Source: Carnobacteriaceae bacterium zg-84
Lineage (GTDB): Bacteria > Bacillota > Bacilli > Lactobacillales > Aerococcaceae
Assembly (NCBI GenBank): GCA_013874835.1
Contig: CP059430.1
Span: 1,134,864-1,198,863, forward strand
Direction: 5' to 3'
DNA length: 64,000 bases
Part shown: positions 42,368 to 52,850 of the stretch, piece after piece
Numbering within the stretch: the stretch's first letter is position 1
Layout of the letters: every line of letters starts with the position of its first letter
Made by a program: the position numbers and the translations under genes
Notes under the pieces: generated by a model
Seen by the model: the letters and a program-made list of their open reading frames with translations, nothing else
What the model was told of the DNA's origin: nothing
Databases searched by the model: none

Positions 42368-45300
42368 TTATTCGGCTTCTTCTTCCAATCGTTTTCTTAA
42401 TGCTGCAACCATTAAACCTAACCCAAGAGCAGTCGCTCCATAGAACATGGCATGTTGTCCTGTTTCACCTGTATGTGGCAATACTGGACTTGTCACTTTA
42501 CCAGAAGGTTGTTCACTTGGTTTTGTCGGTGTCAATGGTTTATCAGATTTTGGTTGTTCTGGAGTAGGTATAACTGGTGGTATACCTGGTTTTCCTGTTT
42601 CTACTAATTTATAAATATATGTGACATCAATATTTCCTTGAATCACTTCACCTTTTTGTTTATCCTTGTCTTCATCTTTTACTTTCACAAGAATATACTG
42701 TTTACCGTCTTTTCCTGTAATCACTTCAGGAATTTCTTTCTCATCTTCATTTGTATTATATCCTGTACCAACTGGAGATTTAGGTGTATCTACTGTTGGA
42801 TCTTGAATCACTTTACCTGACTCATCTACATAATGCACTTTAACCGTACCTGCTGGCACATATGGTACTGGTGTATCCACTGTTGAATCATCCGGATTTT
42901 TAATTTCAGGTGGTATATAACCTTTAGTTGGATTTTTTGGATCAACTGGTGTTAACGGCGTTTTTGGATCTTTTGGATTAACCGGCACATAGCCCTCTAC
43001 ATCTCGTAATGGTGGATTATCTTTTGGATTTTTTGGTGTAGCATCATATGGTACTGGGTCAATATCCTTACCTGTTGTTGGATTTGTCGGACTTAATGGA
43101 TCATTTGGATCTGTTGGTTTTTTTGGATCTTTTGGAATATATGGGACATATTTACCTAGTTTTTCAGTAGGTGTTGTATTTTCTAATTTATACACATACG
43201 TTACCACTTTTTCCACATCTGATTCAACTGATCCTGCTGCCAAGTCTCCTTTAACTAAACGACCGTTTTCATCTACTTCTCCAACTTTATAATCTAAACC
43301 TTTAGAAACCAATACATACGTTTTACCATCCTTTTCGATTTTGTTTGGACGAAGTGTTGTAGTTGTTGTGTCGTAATGTTTACCAGGTTTTTCATTTCTT
43401 TCTGCATCTTTTGATGTTTTGATTTCAACGCCGTTTTCATCTACATATTTTACAATAACAGAACCTGCTTTTTCATACACATACGTTACCGTTGTTTCAG
43501 GTTTTTGAATGGTTCCTTTTTCAGGATCTGAACCCTCTTTTACTGGTTTTTCTATTGGATAGTAAACTGTGCCATCTTCTGCTGTTATTTTAGGTTCTTT
43601 TTTATCCGGTGTTTCATAATATGTTCCCATTGGAGATTCTGGTGTATCTTCAACAGGTTTTTTAATTTCTTTACCGCTTGTATCTTCGTATTTAACAGTC
43701 ACTTTACCTTTTTTCACTTCTTCTGGTATGACTTCTTCATACACATAAATAACATGTGTTGTACCTTCTAGAACTGTTCCTGTTTCATCAGGTACAACGT
43801 GATCAGTATCAGATTTTTGAACAATCACTTTATTATTTACTACATTACCCTTTGATATTTCTTTATATTTATATGTTTTATCACCATTTCGAATAAACAC
43901 TGGTTTTTCTAATGTGTCTTCATTCGTATTATAAGGTTCACCTACTTTAGCATTTGTTGTATCGTTATAAATAGAATGAATTACATCTCCGTTTGTATTG
44001 ACATAGTGTACAACAACATGCCCTGTTTTGTCTTCTTTGAGTTTATACACATATGTTACTTCTGTTATACCTTCAACAACATTACCTTCTTCATGACCTT
44101 TTGTTAAACTTGGTACCAATTCATATATTTTACCATCTTTTTCGATTTCTTTTGGTTTTTCAACGTCATCTGTACCGGTATTGTATGGTGTGCCTACTGA
44201 TGAGGATGGTGTATCTTCTCTATCTTCTTTTAATTCGTTTCCGTCCATATCCACATAGTGAACAATAACTTTACCTTTTACTTCACGGTACTCATAAGTC
44301 ACATGTGTTGGTTCTTCTGTTACGGTTCCTGTTTCAGGAGAATTTCCTGGCTTACCTTCTTGTAATCTTACTAATTCATAGATTTTTTTGTCATCCGTGT
44401 AGATTCTTGTAGGTTTATAATCATCTGTATTATATTCTGTTCCTACAGGTTCGCTTGGAGTATCAATTACTTCTTTTGAAATAATTTTATCTGTACCTTC
44501 TTCAACATAATGAACAATTACTGAACCATTAGGTTTTACAACTTCTCTATAATAGTATGTAATATGTGTCGTTCCCTCCACCACGTTACCCACTGGGCTA
44601 CCTTGTGTCATCGCTTCAACTAATTCATATTCTTTACTATCAAAAGTAATTTTAGTAGGTCTTTCTTGTTCTCCATCTTCTGTTGTTTGAGTAGCATCAT
44701 ATCCTGTTCCTACAGAAACTGGGTTTGTATCTACATAATCGCCTTTTATAGTTACACTATCATCCAATCGTTTATAGTGAACAACAACATCACCTTTAAC
44801 TTCTTCATAAACATAAATAACTGTTTGTGTTCCTTCGATAACAGTTCCCTCTTCTGCAGCACTAGATGTTAAATGACCATTTTTATCTACTTGACCTACT
44901 GTGTATGGACCTGCTTTTTTAACTAGTTTATACGTTTTACCTTCTTTTGTAATAGTTTCAGGTCTTAAGTCAACTGTATTATATTTGCTCTCAATGGCAC
45001 CTTTAACTGTATCATCAGCTTGTGGAGCAATTTCTTCCCCGTCAACTGTTTTGTATTGAACAACAACATTACCTGTAACTTCCTCGTAGACATATGTAAT
45101 GGTTTGTGTATTTTCTGTAACGGTACCATCGATTGCATCACTAGATGTTAAATGACCATTTTTATCTACTTGACCAACTGGATAAGTGTCTGCTTTAACG
45201 ACTAAACGATATGTTTTGCCTGCAGGTGTTGTAATTGTTTCTGGTCTTAATTCAGGTGTTAACGTATTATACGCTTCGTTAATTGGACGGTCTTTTGCCG

Positions 45301-47104
45301 CATCTCGTTGAGAAACAACAGCTCCGTCTTTTTCAAATGAAAGAGGTAATCCGTCAACAGTTTTGTAATTTACTACTACATTTCCTTTAATTGCCTCATA
45401 AACGTAAGTAACATAACGTGTTCCTTGTGCAACTGTTCCTTTTGGATTTACACCCGTTGCATCGGTTAAAGACACTAAATCATTTTCTGAACTATCTGCT
45501 ACTAAGTTATTATCTGCACCTACAGTTCCAACAGTATAAGGTCCTTCTTTTTGTACTAAGCGATAAGTGATATTATCTTTTTCAATTAGTTCTGGTTTCA
45601 ATGTACTATCAGTTGTATCATATTCTGATCCAACAGGTTCATTTGATTTTGCTACAACACTATCTTTATCTTTCAGTAAATTGCCATCTACGTCTACATA
45701 ATTCACAATAACTGAACCTTTTCCTAAAACTTCATCTGCGTTTGGAGAACTTGCAGGAACACCTGATGCTGCTGCTGTAAAGTCATAATATAAATATTTT
45801 CCAGTTACACCACCTTGTACCTCAGATTCTTCATTAGTAGCAGAATCTACAAATTTGTAACTGAAAATATCTGTAGTGCCAGCAGGTGCTGGATTTGGGT
45901 CTGAAAAGTTTGTAACAATACGAGACGATTTACCAAGTGCTACGTCATCATCTAAATTCAATGCACCTAAAGTTAAATAACCTGGTTTACTATAGTCACC
46001 AAAGAAACTTAAATTAATAGTGCGTCCATTATCTGTAATACTATCAATAATATAATACATATTATCTGGTGTTACATATAATTTTCCATCATTTGAGTTA
46101 GCTTGTCTTTTACCATCTACAGAATACGGTGCCCATTTAACTGGAAGCTTTTCGTTGATACGCATTTTATCCGCTGGGAAAGTAAATGCACCTGGTTCAC
46201 CCGGATTTTTTGTTGACGTAAAGCTCATTTTAAACCCTTGAGGAAATCCACTAACTTGTCCGTTGATAACAGCAAATCCTTCAGCCGTTAAATCTTTAAA
46301 GAATCCAATATTTTTAAGATTTTCGTCTGTTTTATTAGCACCTTGTGGACGATAATCCCAAATTGTAAGGTCAAATGAACGATAAGTTCTATCTGCACTA
46401 CTATTTAACTCATGTTGTTTTGCTGTACCATTTTTTTCATCAAATGCTGGAATTGTAAATTCTTTTGCAAAAACTGGATTACCGTTTACAGATATTTTAA
46501 ATGTTGATTGTCTATCATCTGTTGAAAAAATCACTTCTTTTGAAACACTAAATGACATTTCTGCTTTTACATTTAATAAGCCTTCAACATCATCTGTAAA
46601 AGTCACTTTATATTTTCTTCTAGAAGATAAGATATCGTTACTATGTGCCATGTTAAAACGTGTAGCGTCTGTAGCATTTGTTGCTTTCATAATGTCTGTT
46701 TCATAGCCCATTTTTTCAACAGTTGCAATAGTATATTGTTTTCCAGATGTATCTTTAATAATAAAAGCAGACGGCATTTCAATTGCATTATTTTCTGATT
46801 CTACAACAAAATAATCACCTTTATGTAATTTTTGATCACCAAAATCAAAGGCTACTTTTGATCTGTTGTAAGCAGTTGGTGGTTGACCAGTTGCTGATAA
46901 ATTTGGTGTAACTGTAACTGTTGGTGTTACTTCTTTTCCTTCATATTTTGTTCCAGAATCACTAGCTGCCACTGCACTTGCTGTTGTTTCTGTTGCTACA
47001 ACATTCATAATAGGCGCAGATAATAATAGCGTCCCTAAAAGAACAGAACCCACACCTGTTGTAAACTTACGTATAGAAAAACGATCTTTTTTTCTATTAA
47101 ACAT
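42368..47104 (-). CDS. LPXTG-anchored adhesin with MucBP repeats
   Basis: This 1578-residue surface protein begins with a YSIRK-type signal peptide (RKKDRFSIRKFTTGVGSVLL). An N-terminal region (about 40-450) of likely beta-sandwich adhesin fold follows, then about nine tandem MucBP-like repeats (462 to ~1290; each starts like GSVIVHYVDxxG and ends TYVYxxV). After these come a Pro-rich stalk (about 1315-1415), a further MucBP repeat (about 1418-1500) and a sortase motif LPHTGE (about 1541), hydrophobic segment and basic tail. MucBP domains are associated with mucin binding. AGGAGG precedes the ATG. Repeats differ enough to align uniquely, and no frameshift is visible. Confidence 0.93.
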   Translation of the reverse strand: MFNRKKDRFSIRKFTTGVGSVLLGTLLLSAPIMNVVATETTASAVAASDSGTKYEGKEVTPTVTVTPNLSATGQPPTAYNRSKVAFDFGDQKLHKGDYFVVESENNAIEMPSAFIIKDTSGKQYTIATVEKMGYETDIMKATNATDATRFNMAHSNDILSSRRKYKVTFTDDVEGLLNVKAEMSFSVSKEVIFSTDDRQSTFKISVNGNPVFAKEFTIPAFDEKNGTAKQHELNSSADRTYRSFDLTIWDYRPQGANKTDENLKNIGFFKDLTAEGFAVINGQVSGFPQGFKMSFTSTKNPGEPGAFTFPADKMRINEKLPVKWAPYSVDGKRQANSNDGKLYVTPDNMYYIIDSITDNGRTINLSFFGDYSKPGYLTLGALNLDDDVALGKSSRIVTNFSDPNPAPAGTTDIFSYKFVDSATNEESEVQGGVTGKYLYYDFTAAASGVPASSPNADEVLGKGSVIVNYVDVDGNLLKDKDSVVAKSNEPVGSEYDTTDSTLKPELIEKDNITYRLVQKEGPYTVGTVGADNNLVADSSENDLVSLTDATGVNPKGTVAQGTRYVTYVYEAIKGNVVVNYKTVDGLPLSFEKDGAVVSQRDAAKDRPINEAYNTLTPELRPETITTPAGKTYRLVVKADTYPVGQVDKNGHLTSSDAIDGTVTENTQTITYVYEEVTGNVVVQYKTVDGEEIAPQADDTVKGAIESKYNTVDLRPETITKEGKTYKLVKKAGPYTVGQVDKNGHLTSSAAEEGTVIEGTQTVIYVYEEVKGDVVVHYKRLDDSVTIKGDYVDTNPVSVGTGYDATQTTEDGEQERPTKITFDSKEYELVEAMTQGSPVGNVVEGTTHITYYYREVVKPNGSVIVHYVEEGTDKIISKEVIDTPSEPVGTEYNTDDYKPTRIYTDDKKIYELVRLQEGKPGNSPETGTVTEEPTHVTYEYREVKGKVIVHYVDMDGNELKEDREDTPSSSVGTPYNTGTDDVEKPKEIEKDGKIYELVPSLTKGHEEGNVVEGITEVTYVYKLKEDKTGHVVVHYVNTNGDVIHSIYNDTTNAKVGEPYNTNEDTLEKPVFIRNGDKTYKYKEISKGNVVNNKVIVQKSDTDHVVPDETGTVLEGTTHVIYVYEEVIPEEVKKGKVTVKYEDTSGKEIKKPVEDTPESPMGTYYETPDKKEPKITAEDGTVYYPIEKPVKEGSDPEKGTIQKPETTVTYVYEKAGSVIVKYVDENGVEIKTSKDAERNEKPGKHYDTTTTTLRPNKIEKDGKTYVLVSKGLDYKVGEVDENGRLVKGDLAAGSVESDVEKVVTYVYKLENTTPTEKLGKYVPYIPKDPKKPTDPNDPLSPTNPTTGKDIDPVPYDATPKNPKDNPPLRDVEGYVPVNPKDPKTPLTPVDPKNPTKGYIPPEIKNPDDSTVDTPVPYVPAGTVKVHYVDESGKVIQDPTVDTPKSPVGTGYNTNEDEKEIPEVITGKDGKQYILVKVKDEDKDKQKGEVIQGNIDVTYIYKLVETGKPGIPPVIPTPEQPKSDKPLTPTKPSEQPSGKVTSPVLPHTGETGQHAMFYGATALGLGLMVAALRKRLEEEAE

Positions 47105-47279
47105 TTCTTTTATTTCCTCCTAAGTTTTATTTCCATACCTTATATTATATTTTTTATTTATACATTATCTTCCAATCCCTTTTACGTTAAGAAAATAGTT
47201 ATCTATTCTTTTTTTAAAACTTAACCTGTTTACCTCTATTCATTTTTTCTTCTTTGTTTCATCTTCTTTATCAATAAAC

Positions 47280-47510
47280 CTATTCTATTATTATCATTTT
47301 CCTAGACCTATGTCTCCAATATCTTCTTGAACATTGTCGACTACAAAAAGTTGTGCGTCTATCAAGTTCTCCCTCTTTTGTTATGACTACTTTCTCACAT
47401 CTTCTACAAGTAAATGTTCTGCTTTTGTATAAATTAGATTCTGTTGTCTTTCTCTTAATACATCCCTTTTTATATGATAGTTGATAGCAGGCATATATTT
47501 TCTTTTTCAT
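47280..47510 (-). CDS. Small zinc-ribbon-like protein, function unknown
   Basis: A 76-residue basic protein whose C-terminal half has two Cys pairs, FTCRRCEKVVITK and TFCSRQCSRRYWRHR, consistent with a treble-clef or zinc-ribbon fold. Similar CxxC...CxxxC-YWRHR modules occur in small uncharacterised Firmicute proteins. The ATG at 47510 has AAGG upstream; an in-frame ATG at 47543 is an alternative. It lies upstream of the LPXTG gene on the same strand. I do not assign a function. Confidence 0.5.
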   Translation of the reverse strand: MKKKIYACYQLSYKKGCIKRKTTESNLYKSRTFTCRRCEKVVITKEGELDRRTTFCSRQCSRRYWRHRSRKMIIIE

Positions 47511-47576
47511 CGTCTGCCTTATTATCTTATTATCAAGTCCTCCTTCCATATTTCTTGACACATACACTGTCCTTTT

Positions 47577-47743
47577 ACCTAGACATTTTCGGACAAATTA
47601 TATCTATAAATTTCCGAAAATAAAGAAATTGTTTTCAAATATCATTTCAAAAAAACTGTATGATGTAGAGAGGAACTATCAAACATTTCCACCCTCCCCC
47701 TTTCTACCTATTATTATAAACATTTGTCCGCAAATGTCTAGGT
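47577..47743. repeat. MITE-like element with 22-base terminal inverted repeats
   Basis: ACCTAGACATTTTCGGACAAAT at its left end (47577-47598) is repeated in inverse at 47722-47743 with one mismatch. The 123 bases between carry no gene. TTTT on both sides could be part of a target duplication. Confidence 0.5.
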
Positions 47744-48043
47744 TTTTAGGCAATCATTTTATATTTATTACCCACTTTTTTCTAAAAAAGAACTTATTTA
47801 TAAGTAAAAAATCAACTTTTTACTCAAATACTAAAAAAACTTTTATTTAAAAAGACAAGCAAATATTGAAAATGAATAAAAATAAAGAAAATCTCTTCTA
47901 AAATTTAATAAATCAGGAAAAATACATGATTACACTAACCTAATAACCAAATAAAATATTGCTTATATTTTGTCCTAGTCAAAATTAATACGAGGTATCA
48001 AACAAAAAATACAATAATCAACTAAATATTCATTTCATATCTT
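47744..48043. other. AT-rich gene-free stretch
   Basis: No gene or clear motif is visible between the MITE-like element and the degraded IS30 copy. Confidence 0.5.
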
Positions 48044-49285
48044 CAATTGTAAAGTAAAGTGCAAAAAACGATAATCACTTTCTTTTTTGCGGGGTTAATA
48101 ACCCAATAATAAAAACCAAGGTTTTCTAGTCAAGGCGAAAAACAAAGTGTGCCTTGACGGGAAACCTGTTTTTATTAAACGATGAACCTACCCGCAATAA
48201 AAATAACTCTGCAGGTGCACGATAACCTAATTTACGTCGTATTTTATGACTCAAGCAGGATTCTATTTTACGAATAGTTGACTTTTTAACGGTGTTGATA
48301 GATTTACCCTTAGGTAAAAACTCCCGTATCTGTCCATTATGATTTTCATTAGTACCACGCTCATAAGATGAATAAGGGTGTGCGTAGTAAATATTTAAAT
48401 GTTTTGATTCTAATTCAGATAACGATGCGAATTCTGAACCATTATCAGATGTTATACTCTTGAAGGTTGATTTCCCATATTGTTTAAAAAATATTCTTTA
48501 ATGTCCGTAAAACACATTGTGCTGTTTTACCATTCATTTTACATATAATTGTATAACGTGTTTGTCGTTCTACTAACGTTAATAATAGAACTTCATTTTT
48601 CGTTTTCTTAAATAAGACCAAATCAATTTCCCAATGTCCAAATTCTGTACGATTATTCGCTACGGCTGGTCGATTTTCGATAGAGGTTCCCATGTTTTTC
48701 TTGTATGTTTTGGTGGGCTCTTTTTTCGGTCGTTTTCTAATGCTTACCATTTTGGGTAAAGCAATTGGTTTGATAGGGATAATACCTTAATGGACAAACG
48801 TATAAACCGTTTTCGTACAAGGGACTTTTTCATTAGGGTGATTTAGGCGATACCAATGTACAAAGGTATCAATACTGTGTATTCTGTATGTTTCAGTGAC
48901 TGCCTGTTGTAAGTCTTTGAAAAATTGCTGACTAAATTTTTCAGTTAAATCATGATGATATTTATTTTGTTGCTTAGCTTTATAAATATGATGGCTTGTT
49001 TCAGCGTAATATTTTAGTTCGTCACGTTGAATACCATTTCGATGAACCATTTGATTAACGCTTCCTCGTTTGATTTCTCTATAGATTGTGGATACATTTC
49101 TTCCGAGTCGTTCAGCGATATATCGTATTGACTTCTTTTCGTTTAATAACGTTTCAATTTTTGTATGTTCAACCAATGATAGCTGTGTATATTGTTTTTT
49201 TGTGTTATAATTTATTTCAGACATGATAATGACCTTTCTAATGTTGTAGTGGATTTTAGTAAGTTAATTATCTGTCTTTTTTTGT
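48044..49285 (-). mobile_element. IS30-family element, degraded copy
   Basis: It is homologous to the intact IS30 from the terminal CAATTGTAAAGTAAAGTGC at 48044 to CAAAAAAAGACAGATAATT near 49285, including the post-transposase hairpin (48105-48180). The other terminal repeat is missing; unrelated sequence begins about 20 bases before it should. Confidence 0.85.
48190..49224 (-). pseudogene. IS30-family transposase, broken
   Basis: Aligned with the intact copy, the gene has a nonsense change (CAA to TAA after TVYTFVH, near 48788) and a one-base expansion of a T-run (five to six) after LRTLKNIF near 48487, which shifts the frame. The N-terminal (48787-49224) and middle (48484-48750) parts are still recognisable, as is the out-of-frame C-terminal third. 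It cannot make a working transposase. Confidence 0.9.
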
Positions 49286-49339
49286 CTACTTTTATATATA
49301 AAGTTTATACAAAATCGTGTTGGTGGATTATTCCCACCC

Positions 49340-49411
49340 ACACGATTTATTATAGAGCCCATAAAATTAGGGTTGCTGGCTTATGCCAGCAACCCTAAAA
49401 ATTATACAGCC
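49340..49411. repeat. ISL3-like end remnants
   Basis: 49360-49411 is the reverse complement of the left end of the intact ISL3 (GTATAATTTTTAGGGTTG... with the GGGTTGCTGGC/GCCAGCAACCC hairpin). It abuts another terminal-repeat-like piece, ACACGATTTATTATAGAGCC (49340-49359), that recurs exactly at 57348-57367. No transposase sequence is attached. Confidence 0.7.
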
Positions 49412-49413
49412 GA

Positions 49414-49462
49414 AAATAACAAATCATCCTAGTGCTTCTTGCACTAGGATGATTTGTTATGT
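49414..49462. repeat. Left copy of a duplicated terminator flanking the second IS1182
   Basis: A 49-base segment containing the perfect palindrome ACAAATCATCCTAGTGC...GCACTAGGATGATTTGT. It is identical to 51060-51108. Confidence 0.9.
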
Positions 49463-50862
49463 CAGACTGTTGACAATAGCGATAAAAAATCCAACGTATT
49501 TCTCCAGTTTTGAAAAATACGTTGGATTTTGCATTTAAAAATGATAAATAAAGAACTATATTGTAAAAAATGGCTATCTCTCGTGAGTAGGATTGCCATT
49601 TTTTTCATGTTTTGGGCAGCACAAGATAACCAAGTGTACTGCTGCATCTTGGCTACTCCTCTATATTGTGCAAACCGATACCCATGATTTTGTTTAGAGT
49701 CTGCAAAGCTACGCTCAATCGTTTCTTTCCGTCGTTTATATAGTGCTTTCCCAAACGTAGATAATCGACGTTCACGACATCTATCGTATACATCAGCATC
49801 TATCGCTCGACGTAGTATCCGTTTATTACTGTTATCGCTTATACGATACTGCTTATATCCTTGTCTATCAATGTTTCTGTAGGTGTAAATTTCTCCCGTA
49901 CGTGTATCCGTAAAACAATCTCTAGATGAATCATATCGAAAAAACTTATGGTCAGGATTGCGATGAAAACGTCTATACCCAATCACAGAAAATATCTTTT
50001 GCTCTTCTAAAAATTTTAAAATGTTTTTTATAATATCCGCTATCTAACGCGACACAATTCACATTAAAATGAAATGTTTCATTATATGTGTTAATCGTGA
50101 CACATACGGTACACTATCATGCACGTTCCCCGGTGTAATAAAGCAGTCTACAATAAAATTGTGTTTACCATCGACACTACGATGGTCTAAGTACATAAAT
50201 CCTTTTTCTTTATTATCCCGATGGTAATAGCCGCTTTCTTTATCAGTCGTACTTTCTTTTATGTTTTTAGAGATGATTTTATCTGTGTAGCTAAAAGGCT
50301 TTTTTCCAATAGCTTCTCGTTCGGCGTTGATTTCGTTTTCTAAATCTCGTTTACGTTCTTGAACCACTTCAATAACAGCGTTTCTAAATTTATTTTTATT
50401 GGCGTTTGCTTTAATGTGTGTGGAATCTGTGAATAAAGCTGTCCCACTAATTAAATGATGTGAGATAGCTTGGTGTACAATAGTATTAAATATATCTTCA
50501 AACACAGACGTCCCTTGAAAACGGCGAATATAATTTTGAGAGAAAGTAGAATAATGTGGGGTAGGTTTAGAGAAAGGGAGGTTTAAAAACCATCTAAACG
50601 CTACATCCGTTTCGACACGTTTAATGGTTTCTCGCATGGATTTAATGCCATAAATATCTTTTAAAAAGACCAATTTAAATAAAACAACAGGGTCTAAACT
50701 ATTGCGACCATTCGTATGACTATAATAAGGAGAAGTAATTTCATAAATAAAGTTGAAATCAATTGATTTATCAATTTTACGTAGTAAATGGTCTTTTGGT
50801 ACTAATTCGGACAATGTGTTTAATATGATTTCATCATTTGGGTGAGTTTCTTTATAAAACAT
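49462..50862 (-). pseudogene. IS1182-family transposase, broken
   Basis: Otherwise very close to the intact copy at 30.4-31.9 kb, this gene carries small deletions around 50020-50090. These shift the frame after VPYVSRL, so it survives only as an N-terminal part (to 50059) and a C-terminal part (49462-49986). The start ATG at 50862 and its ribosome binding site are intact. Confidence 0.9.
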
Positions 50863-51059
50863 CGATTTTTCCCTCCTTTTTCTTATCTCTATTATACCAC
50901 TTTTAAGCGTTATTATCGTATCAGACGTTGTGGTACGAATGGCTTCGTTCTCGCACGTAGTAGAGAGCGAGCGATGTATCGTGTACATCGTGGTAAGCCG
51001 GACAACTTAACGTCTGATACGAAAAAAGACTGTCGACATTTTAATTTGTCAACAGTCTG
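49463..51059 (-). mobile_element. IS1182-family insertion sequence, degraded copy
   Basis: The 1.6-kb element has 14-base perfect terminal repeats CAGACTGTTGACAA at 49463 and (complement) ending 51059. It has a frameshifted transposase and a well-preserved structured segment (50916-51022). It is flanked by 49-base direct copies of the rny terminator. Both ends are intact, so it could still be moved in trans. Confidence 0.92.
50916..51022 (+). ncRNA. Three-way-junction RNA-like structure in IS1182 (copy 2)
   Basis: Same layout as 31909-32015. The P2 loop has changed to GCACGTAGTA and P2 reads CGTTCTC/GAGAGCG, which keeps pairing through a G-T wobble. P3 with loop TCGTG is unchanged. The inner GTAC on the 3' side is GGAC. 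The structure has stayed foldable although the transposase is dead. Confidence 0.55.
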
Positions 51060-51108
51060 AAATAACAAATCATCCTAGTGCTTCTTGCACTAGGATGATT
51101 TGTTATGT
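51060..51108 (-). terminator. Terminator of rny, duplicated by IS1182
   Basis: A long perfect stem (ACAAATCATCCTAGTGC and complement, loop TTCT region) just past the rny stop. Its duplicate lies across the IS at 49414-49462. Read from rny the T-run is weak (TTATTT). Confidence 0.75.
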
Positions 51109-51111
51109 GTT

Positions 51112-52722
51112 TTATTTAGCATACTCCACTGAACGCAATTCGCGTATCACTGTTACTTTAATATGCCCTGGATATTCTAACTCAGATTCAATTTTCTCTT
51201 TAATATCACGTGCCAATAAAGCTGTTTGATCATCGTCCAATACATCAGGTTTAACCATGACACGTACTTCACGACCTGCTTGTATGGCAAAACTTTTATC
51301 AATACCTTCAAAACTATTTGAAATTTCTTCAAGTTTTTCTAAGCGTTTAATATAGTTTTCTAATGAATCACTTCTAGCACCTGGTCTTGCAGCAGATAAC
51401 GCATCTGCAATGGCAACAATCACTGCAATGACTGAGGTAGCTTCAACATCACCATGATGGGAAGCAATGGCATTGACAACAATAGGATTTTCTTTATATT
51501 TTTGAGCAAATTCAGCACCAATTTCCACGTGTGATCCTTCTACTTCATGGTCTAAGGCTTTTCCTAAGTCATGTAGCAATCCTGCACGTTTTGCCAAATT
51601 AACGTTTTCTCCTAATTCTCCAGCAATGATACCAGATAAACGAGCCACTTCAATACTATGATTTAAGACATTTTGTCCATAACTTGTTCTGAAATATAAA
51701 CGTCCCAATATTTTAATTAAATCAGGATGTAATGTATGCACACCTACATCAAAGACTGCTTTTTCCCCAATATCTCGAATGCGTTCATCCATTTCTTTTC
51801 TAGATTTTTCAACCATTTCTTCAATACGAGCCGGATGAATACGTCCATCTTTCATGAGTTTTTCTAATGTCATTTTAGCAATTTCACGACGTACTGGATC
51901 AAAACCACTTAATACAACAGCTTCTGGTGTATCATCTATAATAACATCAATCCCTGTTAACGTTTCTAATGTACGAATATTTCGTCCTTCACGCCCAATA
52001 ATGCGACCTTTCATTTCTTCATTTGGTAAAGAAATAACTGATACAGTATTTTCAGAAACTAAATCTGATGCCGTACGTTGAATAGCTTGTAAAATAATAT
52101 TTTTTGCTTGACGATCGGCTGTTTCTTCTGCTTGACGTTGTGACTCTTTTACCAAAACGGCACGTTCATGTTTTAATTCTTCTGTTAGTTTTGTTAAAAT
52201 GATTTCTTTTGCTTCATCAGATGTTAAAGATGCAATATTTTCCAATTCTTGTTGTTGTTGTGCAATCAATGATTCTATTTTTAATTGCTCTTGTGACAAT
52301 ACTTCAGAACGTTGAGATAGTACCTTTTCCTTATCATCAATCGTTTGCTCACGACGAGATAAGTTCTCATCTTTTCTATCTAAATTTGTTTCACGCTGAA
52401 CAAGTCTTTTTTCTTGTTCAATGACATCGTTTCGACGTTCTTTTAACTCTTGATCTATACTTGTACGATATTGTTGAATTTCTTCTTTTGCACCTAATAA
52501 TAAAGCTTTTTTCTCAGATTCCGCATCTTTTAATGTCAAATCCGCATTCTTTTTAGCATCTTCTAATAAAAATTCGACTGTACCACGTGTACTTGCCAAT
52601 TTTTTTTCATAAGATAATTTTCTAAAAATATATCCTGCCCCTATACCAAGGATAGCAGCTACTAAAATAACAATGATAGTAGAGGTTGCATCTCCTTGTG
52701 GGATTAAACCACTAGGTCCCAT
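51112..52722 (-). CDS. rny: Ribonuclease Y
   Basis: The 536-residue endoribonuclease has an N-terminal membrane anchor (about 10-35, [20 protein letters not shown]), a long coiled coil (about 35-215), a KH domain ([19 protein letters not shown]) and an HD domain ([31 protein letters not shown]). RNase Y starts the decay of much mRNA in Firmicutes. I start at the ATG at 52722 behind AGGAGG; an in-frame ATG six codons earlier precedes that site. Single-gene unit. Confidence 0.95.
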   Translation of the reverse strand: MGPSGLIPQGDATSTIIVILVAAILGIGAGYIFRKLSYEKKLASTRGTVEFLLEDAKKNADLTLKDAESEKKALLLGAKEEIQQYRTSIDQELKERRNDVIEQEKRLVQRETNLDRKDENLSRREQTIDDKEKVLSQRSEVLSQEQLKIESLIAQQQQELENIASLTSDEAKEIILTKLTEELKHERAVLVKESQRQAEETADRQAKNIILQAIQRTASDLVSENTVSVISLPNEEMKGRIIGREGRNIRTLETLTGIDVIIDDTPEAVVLSGFDPVRREIAKMTLEKLMKDGRIHPARIEEMVEKSRKEMDERIRDIGEKAVFDVGVHTLHPDLIKILGRLYFRTSYGQNVLNHSIEVARLSGIIAGELGENVNLAKRAGLLHDLGKALDHEVEGSHVEIGAEFAQKYKENPIVVNAIASHHGDVEATSVIAVIVAIADALSAARPGARSDSLENYIKRLEKLEEISNSFEGIDKSFAIQAGREVRVMVKPDVLDDDQTALLARDIKEKIESELEYPGHIKVTVIRELRSVEYAK

Positions 52723-52850
52723 ATCGACACCTCCTATCATATTTATTTTTTTATTTTTACTAAATAATACATAATGACATACGACAACTTAGCCGTACAC
52801 CCTTACATTTTATAGATAATATAGTCCCTTGTCAAATATTATATGGTCAT

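Noticed and set aside
42368-47104. Several long plus-strand open frames across the adhesin and eut genes
   Set aside because: They are antisense shadows of real genes with low-complexity His/Leu-rich translations and no ribosome binding sites.
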